Assembly: GCA_009695405.1 (NCBI GenBank) | Contig: SIAZ01000065.1 | Location: 1-14,747 of the forward strand | Source of the DNA: Pedosphaera sp. | GTDB taxonomy: Bacteria > Verrucomicrobiota > Verrucomicrobiia > Limisphaerales > UBA9464 | Length of the DNA stretch: 14,747 bases | Reading direction: 5' to 3' | Part shown: positions 6,771-13,771 of the stretch, piece by piece | Numbering within the stretch: position 1 is the first letter of the stretch | How the letters are laid out: each line of letters starts with the position of its first letter | Position numbers and translations under genes: made by a program | Notes under the pieces: model-generated | Told to the model about the DNA's origin: nothing | The model's input: only the letters and a program-made list of their open reading frames with translations | Databases searched by the model: none

Positions 6771-8233
6771 AAACAAAGCCCCTTTTTCCTGCGACCGCAG
6801 CTTTTCCCAAAGATCGACTTGCTCAACTCGATCACCAGTTTCTTTGGCACCCGTTTACCCAAATGCAGGACTGGTTAAAAACCGAACCTATTGTGCTAAC
6901 CGGAGGTCGTGGGTCGATTCTTTACTCTGCAGATGGCCGGCGTTTTCTCGATGCAAATTCATCTATTTGGACCAATCTTCATGGTCATCGCAATGCGGTA
7001 ATCGACGCCGCGATCCGGCGGCAGTTAAAGCAGGTTGCGCATACATCGTCTCTCGGATTTGCTAGTGGTCCAGCTTCGGAATTAGCCGCCGATTTGATCG
7101 ACCTCGCTCGTGGTCCAAAGACCCAACCTCGACTTACCAAAGTCTTTTTTTCTGATGACGGCTCCACCGCAATCGAAGCCGCTCTAAAATTGGCGTCAGA
7201 ATACTCCCGACGCGCTGGCATCTCTCGTAAGCCTCGATTTCTATCCCTCACCGGCGCTTATCACGGCGATACGGTAGGAGCAGTCAGCGTTGGTCATATC
7301 GACCTTTTTCATCGGATCTGGAAGCCCCTCCTTTTTCCCACCGATTCAGTGATGGCACCAGCCTGTTATCGTTGCCCTTTCAATCGAGCTAAACCCGAGC
7401 GAGCCGACGCCCGGACTTATCGTAAATGCAGCTGGGAATGTGTGTCCAAGGTCGAGGCTAAGTTTGCAAAGGCGACCCGTGCCGGACGTCCTTACACCGC
7501 ACTGGTGGTTGAACCTAGCCTTCAAGGTGCCGCTGGTATGATTCCTCAACCCGAAGGTTGGTTGTCCAAAGTCGCCGAAATAACCCGTGGTCACAAAGCT
7601 CTACTTATCGCCGATGAAGTCATGACTGGCTTTGGTAGAACCGGGACGGGCTCTGTTTCAGGCCCGCACTTTCATACGTTTGCCGCTCAACACGAAGGCG
7701 TTGTCCCTGACTTAGTCGCCGTCGCTAAAGGGCTTACTGGTGGCTACCTTCCGATGGCAGCAACTTTCGCAACTCAGCCTATCTTCGACTCTTTCCTCGG
7801 CGAGTATTCTGACTTTAAAACGTTCTTCCACGGCCATAGCTATTCGGGAAATCAATTGGGCGCGGCTGCGGCTCTTGCTAACCTGTCTTTACTCCGCAAC
7901 CCCATTGGCGTCGATCACCGCCGATCTCTCCAGAAAGCGTTCGCTCACCAACTTAACTCTCTTTGGACTCAACCCTATATCGGCGATATTCGCCTCTGTG
8001 GTTTGGTCGCCGGTATCGAACTGGTTCGTGACTGGCGCACTCGAACCCCTTTTGATCTCACCGACCGCGTTGGCATCCGCGTCTGTGAGGCCATGGCTCG
8101 TCGAGGCGTTCTTACTCGACCGATTGGTAATGTTCTCGTTCTTATGCCTCCTTATTGCACCACCTCATCTCAGGTTCATCAGATGGTCGCCGCAGTCGTC
8201 GGGGCCATCACCGAAGTCCTTGGTAAACTCTAA
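6767..8233 (+). CDS. bioA: Adenosylmethionine-8-amino-7-oxononanoate aminotransferase
   Basis: This 488-residue class-III aminotransferase converts 8-amino-7-oxononanoate to 7,8-diaminononanoate, the step after BioF. The BioA N-terminal signature FLWHPFTQM is at residues 26-34. FSDDGSTAIEAALKLA (128-143), YHGDT (165-169), LIADEVMTGFGRTG with Asp283, and the PLP Lys321 in VAKGLTGGYLPM complete the active site. It is longer than E. coli BioA (about 430 residues), partly through an insert near 198-227 with four cysteines (CYRC at 200-203, then Cys221 and Cys225). Comparable CYRC inserts occur in some other BioA/BioK proteins. Whether the amino donor is S-adenosylmethionine (BioA) or lysine (BioK) cannot be decided here. 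It is the last gene of the run; bioD and bioB are not adjacent, and no clear terminator follows. Confidence 0.94.
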   Translation: MKTKPLFPATAAFPKDRLAQLDHQFLWHPFTQMQDWLKTEPIVLTGGRGSILYSADGRRFLDANSSIWTNLHGHRNAVIDAAIRRQLKQVAHTSSLGFASGPASELAADLIDLARGPKTQPRLTKVFFSDDGSTAIEAALKLASEYSRRAGISRKPRFLSLTGAYHGDTVGAVSVGHIDLFHRIWKPLLFPTDSVMAPACYRCPFNRAKPERADARTYRKCSWECVSKVEAKFAKATRAGRPYTALVVEPSLQGAAGMIPQPEGWLSKVAEITRGHKALLIADEVMTGFGRTGTGSVSGPHFHTFAAQHEGVVPDLVAVAKGLTGGYLPMAATFATQPIFDSFLGEYSDFKTFFHGHSYSGNQLGAAAALANLSLLRNPIGVDHRRSLQKAFAHQLNSLWTQPYIGDIRLCGLVAGIELVRDWRTRTPFDLTDRVGIRVCEAMARRGVLTRPIGNVLVLMPPYCTTSSQVHQMVAAVVGAITEVLGKL

Positions 8234-8305
8234 CATCAAGATCTCGTGAGGTCGTTTCTGAGCTTCAGCCTAAGACAAAGAGTCTCGCTCGGTTGCTGAG
8301 GAAAT

Positions 8306-8593
8306 ATGAAAAATTTAACGGCGCCGGGTAATCATACGCTAAGCAATCCGGTTCCCGATCTGGGGGCTATGTTTGCGGTCGCCCCTTCGGTCGAGCAGGT
8401 TAAGGCGGTGTTAGTGAAGGGGCTGGTAGAAGGGTTGGTGGGAGGAAAAGCGATTGATTGGCTAACGATGACAATCAGGTTAATTTCAGCGATAAGTAGG
8501 AATAGTGCGCTGGGTAAAACCGAGAGGATGGAGTGGAGTTCACCGAATCGAGTAGAGCGGAAGTTAACCGAGAATGGGCCTTGGATATTGTGA
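8306..8593 (+). CDS. Hypothetical 95-residue ORF, doubtful
   Basis: ATG at 8306 follows GAGGAAAT, a plausible Shine-Dalgarno, and the frame stays open for 95 codons. The product has a mildly hydrophobic Val/Gly/Leu-rich middle (about residues 30-65) and a polar, basic tail. There is no recognisable domain, signal peptide or cysteine motif. Base composition is more G-rich than in the upstream bio genes, so the bio operon probably does not extend into it. It lies next to the decayed FGE fragment and may itself be a relic or a chance frame. Confidence 0.25.
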   Translation: MKNLTAPGNHTLSNPVPDLGAMFAVAPSVEQVKAVLVKGLVEGLVGGKAIDWLTMTIRLISAISRNSALGKTERMEWSSPNRVERKLTENGPWIL

Positions 8594-8686
8594 AAAAATG
8601 TGACCTATGAGTCACGAGGGGCGAGACTTGCCGATAATAGTTAAGGAGGACCAACGCAGAGTTGCCAAGCGATCCATTCGACGACG

Positions 8687-8862
8687 ATGGCTTTAATATC
8701 CGCGGACCCCTTTGAGATGGGGCTAAGCGAGAACCGACGCCTGAGCATTCGGTGACGGTATCGGCGTATTATGTGGATGAAGCAATGAGCGAAGTGTATC
8801 GGGGCGGAGAAAAGGTACCTGCCGGAATGAAGTGGGAAGCGGGGTATCGATTGCCGACGGAG
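8687..8862 (+). pseudogene. Decayed formylglycine-generating-enzyme (FGE-sulfatase/SUMF1) domain fragment
   Basis: Two frames hold successive pieces of an FGE-sulfatase domain. Frame one, 8687-8722, reads MALISADPFEMG, like the family's N-terminal MxLIPAGxFxMG. After a frameshift, frame two resumes at 8734 with PEHSVTVSAYYVDE, matching the family's ExPVHTVTVSAFYMDK. It then jumps over the missing central region to VYRGGEKVPAGMKWEAGYRLPTE, ending at 8862 (family: VxWxAxGYRLPTEAEWEKAARGG). The text after LPTE no longer matches, and the frame-two stop is at 8964. The intact domain is about 200-250 residues; barely 50 remain. Intact relatives either oxidise sulfatase cysteines or serve as C-type-lectin-like binding domains. 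The remnant cannot be functional, and its original gene may have been longer. Confidence 0.7.
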
Positions 8863-9022
8863 TCCGCCGATTCGACCCACTCGATGATCAAGGCGTGGTT
8901 TGGTGCGGATTCCCACGGTAGAGGACGGTGCCATGTGTCCGCGGTTCGGAGGGCTTCAGAATAGCGAGCCTTCAGCGGCGATGGTTCCGTAGCGAAGCAC
9001 TTGTCTGGGCGGTTCAAGTGGA

Positions 9023-11809
9023 TTAGGGGGAGGACTTGCTACTCGACATCAAATAGGCCAGTAGGTTCAAAACATTGGTCTTTTCGAGGCCGTTGAGCAT
9101 CCCTTCGGGCATGCCCGAGACCGAGTGTTGCCGGCGGACCCGGAGGTCGGATATCGGAATCGACATGGGCTCGTCAGCACCGATTGGCTGCAGTACCAAC
9201 CGTTGCCCATCTTCGAATTCCACTCGTCCCACAAGTTTCTGGCCCAAGCGCGTCTCGATTTCTGTCTGCGCGTATTCCGAGGCGATGACCTTCGAAGGTT
9301 CCAGCAGCGACTCCAGCAGTTGCCCGGCGCAGGATCGCCCGCTGATCCCTGTTAGGTCGGGCCCCACGCTCCCGCCTTCGCCGTCCCGGCGGTGGCATTG
9401 GAGGCATCCGAGTGTCTGGAAGAGGGCTTTGCCAGTCTCCGGAGAATGACCCGATGCCAGGGACTCCAGATCGCCCGCAAAGTCGGCTACTTGCCATTCC
9501 CGCGTTGCAGAGGGCCCGGCGGGCATTGCCCCGATCCAAGACCGCATCAGAGCCACGGCCCGCTCATCGACTGTATTCAAAGCCAGCGGTGGCATCTGAC
9601 CACGACCTCGGACGGACAAACGATGGATCAACACCGAACGATCTGGATGGCCAGGGGATACCAGCATCGCATCACGGAGCCCGAAACTGTCATGCTGAGG
9701 TCGGCCGCCGATCAGTTCCATGCGGTCGCGAACCGTGGTGAATTCTAGTTGCAAGCGTGCGTTGCCACCCCCGGCCTCAACGTGGCACACGGAGCAGTTG
9801 GCATGCAGGTAGGAGCGGGCGCGCCGCTCGGTGTCTTGGCCCAAATCGTAAGGGTCGACCAAAGCCTGCAGGGTGGGTTCCTTGGATTCCTTGGGCAATT
9901 CGCCGGAGAAGTAGCCGACGTGTTCCAGCGCCCGCAGTTGGTGATCCTTGACTCCGCCCGGGTAGGGCTGCGTCCGGTTCATCTGCAGGTCGCTCAGGCC
10001 CAGCACGAAGCCAACGGCGCGACTATGGCAAGCCAAGCACTCGGAGCGGCTTGGAAAGTGCCAGCGTTGTCGTCGGTGCCCACTCGAGTCATTCGCGTCC
10101 GGGCGATCCACCTCAGCTTCAAGGCCCTCGGACGGAACCAGTTCGGCGTCGGTCTCGTCGATGTTCCAGCGGTACGAGTACCCCGCCCAGCGACCGTCCT
10201 GCCGTGTCATCAAGCGCGTCTCGATCCGACGCTCGGAACTACCGGATTTCTCCGTGGCACGGAATCGCAGGGTTTGAACTAGCACTGTCCCGTCTGGGAA
10301 TCCCCAACCGCGGTTTGGTGCGTGGGTGATGCGTCCGTCGCCAGGAATGGCTAAGAAGCGTTCGGCCTGCGCGCCGTCGGCCCATCCAGGCGCGTTAACT
10401 GAATAGGCTACCACACCCGTCTCGACGCGGTGGTCGCGTGCTGAGGCGAAGACGCCAGTTTCGCTCAGCCTGCTAGGGAAAGACTGAGTCGTGCCCTGGG
10501 GCGGGGCGGGCACGATCTCCTGCAATCCGCCGCCGAGGTCGCTCACCAACAGGCGGCCCGATGGCGAGAGGCCGAAGGAGGTGATGAGCAGAGGCGTAGC
10601 GGCGATTTCGCGGTGCCACACCACCTTTGAGCCGTCGTGCAACCCAGCCCAGATCCGACCCGTGGAGTGGTCGCCATAGACATAGGCTCCCTCGAGACCC
10701 GGCAGGCGGCCGCCGCGATAGACCACGCCCCCAGTCAGCGAACGTGCCTCACTGTGTGGGTGTTCAAAGGTCGGTGCGATCACCGGAGTTGGGCCGCGTC
10801 GCCGGTTCCGGTAAAACAGGTGACTTCCCTCGTATACGCTCCAACCGTAGTTTTCCCCGCGACGGACGAGGTGCGTGGACTCCCATAGGTCTTGCCCGTT
10901 GTTGCCAACCCAGACCTGACCGGTCGGCAGATCCACAGCCAACCGCCATGGGTTGCGCAGGCCATAGGCCCACAGTTCGCCGCGGGCACCGGGCATCTTA
11001 ATAAAGGGGTTGTCTTTCGGGATACCGTACTTAAGACTAGGGTCGCGGTGTTCGAGGTCGATGCGGAGCACAGATCCCAGTAAGTCGTTGAGGGTCTGGC
11101 CCGAGTCCCAAGAGTCGGAGTCGTTGGAACCGTCGCCCGTGGACACGTAAAGCATCCCGTCAGGACCGAAACCGATCCCGCCACCGTCGTGTCCGCCGGA
11201 GCGCCATTCGAGGAGAATCTCTTCGGATTCTGGCACCACCCCCCAGGGCGCTTTGCGGTCGATTGTGAATCGCGACAGGCGGTTGGTGCGTTCTGTTTCG
11301 ACAGTCCGACTGTTTGAGAAAACCAGTAACTGGCCGTTGGTGACGTAGCCCGGGTAGAAGGCGACGCTGTAGACGAGTCGGCCTGCAATTTCCAAGAGTG
11401 CCGTAGTCGTCTGGGGTTCGCCCTCTTTACGGACCTCACCTACCCGCACCACCCGTGAAGGGCGATCGGCCTCGCCTCCCTGCAAAACCACGACCAGATT
11501 GCTGGTACCTGGTTCGGCCAATACGAAGACTGGATTCTTGAGCGTCAGTTCGGGCCGAAAGGAGCGAGTGGTGAAGGGCGGGGGAGGTTCCGGCGTGCCG
11601 ACCACCCGCGATGTGGTCCAAAGCGAGCGTCTCTCTAGGCCGTGCGGCTTGGATTCGTTGGTGGCCGCCACGACTCGAGGAATCAGTGAATTGAGCACGA
11701 TCAAGATCGCCAACCCGCCGAAAAGACAGCGGGCCCATCGAGGCCATAAGGTCACTTTTAGACCGATATAAGGCGGATCGACCCTCTGTGGCGGAGCTTC
11801 GATGCTCAT
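9023..11809 (-). CDS. Membrane-anchored PQQ-type sugar dehydrogenase fused to three haem-c sites
   Basis: Residue numbers here follow the maximal frame, which begins with a GTG at 11932 (969 residues). I place the start at the ATG at 11809 (residue 42) because the first residues look like read-through of a pseudogene. A hydrophobic signal or anchor spans about 69-90. A glucose/sorbosone-dehydrogenase beta-propeller follows (about 125-475), with GGHDGGGIGFGPDGMLYV at 247-264, WAYGLRNPWR at 321-330 and GENYGW. Residues about 485-805 match SO2930/HNE_0200 dihaem proteins, with FPSRLSETG, then CLACH (632-636) and CSVCH (713-717). The C-terminal 140 residues are a TIGR02603-type haem-binding domain with CLQCH (843-847). 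The likely role is periplasmic oxidation of a sugar or alcohol with electron transfer through haem c. Substrate and cofactor are inferred from the family. Confidence 0.9.
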   Translation of the reverse strand: MSIEAPPQRVDPPYIGLKVTLWPRWARCLFGGLAILIVLNSLIPRVVAATNESKPHGLERRSLWTTSRVVGTPEPPPPFTTRSFRPELTLKNPVFVLAEPGTSNLVVVLQGGEADRPSRVVRVGEVRKEGEPQTTTALLEIAGRLVYSVAFYPGYVTNGQLLVFSNSRTVETERTNRLSRFTIDRKAPWGVVPESEEILLEWRSGGHDGGGIGFGPDGMLYVSTGDGSNDSDSWDSGQTLNDLLGSVLRIDLEHRDPSLKYGIPKDNPFIKMPGARGELWAYGLRNPWRLAVDLPTGQVWVGNNGQDLWESTHLVRRGENYGWSVYEGSHLFYRNRRRGPTPVIAPTFEHPHSEARSLTGGVVYRGGRLPGLEGAYVYGDHSTGRIWAGLHDGSKVVWHREIAATPLLITSFGLSPSGRLLVSDLGGGLQEIVPAPPQGTTQSFPSRLSETGVFASARDHRVETGVVAYSVNAPGWADGAQAERFLAIPGDGRITHAPNRGWGFPDGTVLVQTLRFRATEKSGSSERRIETRLMTRQDGRWAGYSYRWNIDETDAELVPSEGLEAEVDRPDANDSSGHRRQRWHFPSRSECLACHSRAVGFVLGLSDLQMNRTQPYPGGVKDHQLRALEHVGYFSGELPKESKEPTLQALVDPYDLGQDTERRARSYLHANCSVCHVEAGGGNARLQLEFTTVRDRMELIGGRPQHDSFGLRDAMLVSPGHPDRSVLIHRLSVRGRGQMPPLALNTVDERAVALMRSWIGAMPAGPSATREWQVADFAGDLESLASGHSPETGKALFQTLGCLQCHRRDGEGGSVGPDLTGISGRSCAGQLLESLLEPSKVIASEYAQTEIETRLGQKLVGRVEFEDGQRLVLQPIGADEPMSIPISDLRVRRQHSVSGMPEGMLNGLEKTNVLNLLAYLMSSSKSSP

Positions 11810-11915
11810 GTCTGATGCACTCGATCGCACACCCCAAAAGAACGGTTCGATGTCGGACTTACTGATAGATGGCATGAGAGGTAGAGGTCGCTGGAAACAA
11901 AGGTCAAGATAGGTC

Positions 11916-12416
11916 TCTCTCCATGAAAACACATCCTAATTTTCCATCGTCTCAAATCGTGGCCTCGGACCCACCGTGGCCCGTTCCCCTAGCGGTGCTC
12001 GCGGATTCGTTGGCGCCAGAAATCTTGACCGTCGAAGAAGTCGGACGCGACGGTGTGCCAAGACTTGATTTCGATTGCGTGCCCAGTGCGCGGTTCAGTC
12101 TCGATGAATGCGTCTCGTGACCCTCCTTGTTCCGGAGGAAGTAAAGATTGGGGCGGAGTCCTCGGTGGAGGTGTGCGGTGAGGCGTTCGGTCATAGCCCA
12201 GTTTTCAAAGAATGCTCCCCGGAGCGGATGGGCGGGTTGGCGGATGCCGACCAACAACCCGACGAGGCTGGATTGGCAGAAGTAGAGCTTTTGGGCCTCG
12301 AGCAGTCGCTTGGAAAGGTTGGTGAACCAAGGATGGACCTGAAAGATCAGGTGGCTGGCCTTCGGGACAGACAATCAGTCCTCGGCGGTCACTCGGGTGA
12401 TGCCGGCTTCTTCATT
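11916..12416 (-). pseudogene. AAA ATPase with DUF4143 domain, C-terminal remnant, broken
   Basis: Three frames together give the C-terminal half of a DUF4143 ATPase. EEAGITRVTAED (12413-12378) is followed by a TGA where relatives have Trp. The frame resumes as LSVPKASHLIFQVHPWF, then KRLLEAQKLYF and HPLRGAFFENW, up to LYFLRNKEGHE at 12117. It then shifts, apparently by loss of about 4 nt at the HEVD motif, to AFIE, HAIEIKSWHTVASDFFDG and FWRQRIREHR, ending at a TAG (11991). A last shift gives VFSWRE near 11930-11915, matching the usual PWR/SWRE tail. Intact members are P-loop ATPases with a PD-(D/E)xK-like C-terminus, often solitary and mobile. The ATPase half is absent upstream. With at least one nonsense codon and two frameshifts, the gene is dead. 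Confidence 0.8.
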
Positions 12417-12430
12417 TCAACCAGAGTCAT

Positions 12431-12444
12431 GTGATGCATCACAA
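12431..12444. repeat. Perfect 14-bp palindrome
   Basis: TGTGATGCATCACA is its own reverse complement. The arms TGTGA and TCACA equal the half-sites of the CRP consensus, but the gap is 4 nt instead of 6, so classical CRP binding is doubtful. It sits 15 nt before the recognisable start of the DUF4143 remnant on the minus strand. It may have been an operator for that gene, or it may be chance. Confidence 0.35.
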
Positions 12445-12965
12445 TCGCTGCAGGCTTGCACTTTTTGTGGAATCGCGACTCCGCAAAAAGGGCAGGGGCC
12501 CGGAGGTCGAAAGGAGTCAATTTAACTCATCGCTTTTAGTTCCAAGAAGACGCGCTAAGGCCGCTACTACGGCACTTTGGAAATCAAGAGAACGGCACTC
12601 GAGGAGTCCGTCCCTTTAATTCGAGCCCACAAGGCGGAACGAATGGTGACGCAAAGTTCTGCTGTCGTTAATGCGCACGCCTGCGACCAACCCTTTGGCT
12701 ACCCTCGATGAATCAGCCTTGATGAGGCAGCGGTTATGGTCATTTTTGCCGTCGTTTCAACGGCATCAAACGGGTCTGGGTAAGGTGGCTTGGTAATTAA
12801 GAAAAAGCACCGCTTCACTCTTGGCTAGAATGACGGAGAAGTTTTTAACCCCAATGCCTGTCCGCAGAGAGAGGTGACGAAAATTCAGTCATCAGTCTCT
12901 CGGGTCTCATTCCATTGGAGTCGATGGAGAAAAAAAAGATCAGGGACGACTTTCAGAGTACTGGG
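12445..12965. other. Non-coding stretch without recognised gene
   Basis: I find no supportable gene in these 521 nt. Short open frames occur on both strands, for example a plus-strand frame ending near 12712 and a minus-strand frame through about 12620-12520. None shows a known motif or a ribosome binding site. A small hairpin TGCCGT-N7-ACGGCA lies at 12747-12765 with T residues on the wrong side for a plus-strand terminator. The region sits between the DUF4143 remnant and an IS66 end, so it is probably scrap from earlier insertions and deletions. Confidence 0.4.
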
Positions 12966-12978
12966 GTAAGCGTACGCC
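12966..12978. mobile_element. Right terminal inverted repeat of an IS66-family element
   Basis: GTAAGCGTACGCC begins here and points into higher coordinates. IS66-family ends typically begin GTAAGCG. The transposase fragment on the minus strand stops 90 nt further in (13056), the right distance for the 3' end of such an element. The 8 nt outside are GTACTGGG; a matching copy next to the opposite end was not found in the window, so the element's left part is missing or rearranged. Confidence 0.55.
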
Positions 12979-13055
12979 CAACCTCATGGTTCCCTAGTTG
13001 CCGAAAGTAGGATATTTCGCGATCGAAGGCGGGGAAGAAAGGTCGACCGATCGGA

Positions 13056-13172
13056 TTAGGCTTTCGCCGGTTTCCAGTTCCAAGGCAGGAGTTCGGCAAC
13101 GGTATGGTTCGTTGCCTGTGGAATACGCCGCAACACATCCGTCAACCATGCCACCGGATCTAACCCGTATCG
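13056..13172 (-). pseudogene. IS66-family transposase, C-terminal fragment
   Basis: On the minus strand, 38 codons from 13172 to the TAA at 13058-13056 carry the typical IS66 TnpC C-terminus. RYGLDPVAWLTDVLRRIP corresponds to the family's hGIDPxxYLxDVLxRLP. ATNHTVAELLPWNWKP corresponds to the ELLPWNWKP ending. A TGA (13175-13173) precedes this segment in frame, and the sequence beyond does not continue the protein clearly. The remaining roughly 450 residues, with the DDE catalytic core and zinc finger, and the tnpA/tnpB genes are gone. The fragment and the terminal repeat at 12966 are in the correct relative orientation. It is a dead remnant. Confidence 0.72.
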
Positions 13173-13192
13173 TCATGCAGTTATTAAAAGAC

Positions 13193-13206
13193 TGCACTAA
13201 AGTGCA
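13193..13206. repeat. Short dyad TGCACT-AA-AGTGCA
   Basis: Perfect 6-bp arms with a 2-nt spacer lie between the IS66 fragment and the recombinase remnant. It could be an operator or recombination-protein site of the island. No function can be read from it directly. Confidence 0.3.
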
Positions 13207-13301
13207 CTTTCATTGGCATTCAGTGAAATTGGTTAAATTTCCCTTCAGATTCCCTACAGTTTTCTTCCGATTCACCCGTTCGAGAAAGTGAATTTTGCTA
13301 A

Positions 13302-13643
13302 CGAATTCGGACGATATTCTGTCGATCCAAAAAGCTCGTTCCTATCAGTGAAAACTTACGAGCTTGGCTCGAGCCACTAAGGCAAACTGAAGGACCGATC
13401 GTGCTACAAAAAGAGCTTAATTTCGATATGGTTGAATTCTTTAAAACGGCAGGCGTTAGGAAGCTTAAAAACGGACTGCGTCACTCATATATAAGTTACC
13501 GGGTCGCGCTGACTGGCGATATAGCTCGAACAAGCTTAGAAGCTAGAAACTCACCTTCGATCATACAGAAATTTTATCTGGAATTAGTGACAAAAAACCA
13601 AGGAATTGCTTGGTTTTTAGTGGTTTCTATTTCGGAATCTTAA
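13302..13643 (+). pseudogene. Tyrosine recombinase/integrase, C-terminal remnant
   Basis: The frame is open from a TAA at 13299-13301 to the TAA at 13641-13643. It reads SKKLVPISENLRAWLEPL, then a linker, then NGLRHSYISYRVALTGD and NSPSIIQKFYLELVT. The LRHS segment supplies the second catalytic Arg, and Tyr in KFY is the likely nucleophile. Where classical integrases have His in HxLR and GH boxes, this one has Asn, as in the integrases common in Verrucomicrobiota. The core-binding domain and first catalytic Arg (ARxxE box) are missing. No ATG precedes the homology; the first GTG (13401) lies within it. I therefore call it a truncated relic, although a short product from 13401 is possible. It marks the left end of an integrated element whose other genes follow on the same strand. 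Confidence 0.75.
13593..13618. terminator. Strong hairpin with A- and T-runs, possible bidirectional terminator
   Basis: AAAAACCAAG and CTTGGTTTTT form a perfect 10-bp stem around the loop GAATTG. The GC-containing core is followed by five T on the plus strand and by six U in a minus-strand transcript. It lies inside the last codons of the recombinase remnant. It could end recombinase transcription and shield the downstream operon from read-through. Confidence 0.5.
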
Positions 13644-13656
13644 TTTTTATATATAT

Positions 13657-13677
13657 ACGCTTGCTCTAATTAAGCGT
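13657..13677. repeat. Dyad ACGCTT-N9-AAGCGT in AT-rich region
   Basis: Six-bp arms separated by 9 nt lie just past the recombinase stop, next to the run TTTTTATATATATA. The position at the start of an AT-rich control region suggests a protein-binding site or a weak hairpin, but nothing decides this. Confidence 0.3.
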
Positions 13678-13723
13678 CGGTATAGAGTTGCCTTCAGCTT
13701 AACGCACGTCAAAAAATTAAAGT

Positions 13724-13771
13724 TATACTCTCGGACGTCACAAAAACGAGTTGTCTCACTGTTTGAGTCAA
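13724..13771 (+). promoter_or_regulatory. Candidate promoter and operator of the HTH-primase operon
   Basis: TATACT (13724-13729) is a good -10 hexamer in an AT-rich tract, though no convincing -35 box is present. Just downstream, TTGTCTCA-CTGTT-TGAGTCAA (13751-13771) is a dyad with 7 of 8 matching arm positions. A dyad after a -10 box and before an HTH gene suggests repression, possibly by the HTH protein itself. This is inferred from layout. Confidence 0.35.

Noticed and set aside
8600..8615. GTGAC-N6-GTCAC dyad after the 95-codon frame
   Set aside because: The arms are only 5 bp with no T-run and no context to suggest a function.
11923..12434. Plus-strand frames 11923-12120 and 12108-12434
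   Set aside because: They lie opposite the DUF4143 remnant, whose motifs are on the minus strand. The plus-strand products show no recognisable motif.
12440..12520. Plus-strand CTFCG zinc-ribbon-like frame
   Set aside because: Only a single C-x2-C pair is followed by a low-complexity tail and a stop. It is too little to call a gene.
12747..12765. TGCCGT-N7-ACGGCA hairpin as a terminator
   Set aside because: The T-run lies before the stem on the plus strand, and a minus-strand transcript would have A after it, so neither direction fits.
12994..13291. Plus-strand frame 12998-13291 and minus-strand frame 12994-13197
   Set aside because: The IS66 TnpC C-terminus reads in a different minus-strand frame (13172-13056). 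These two are shadows.
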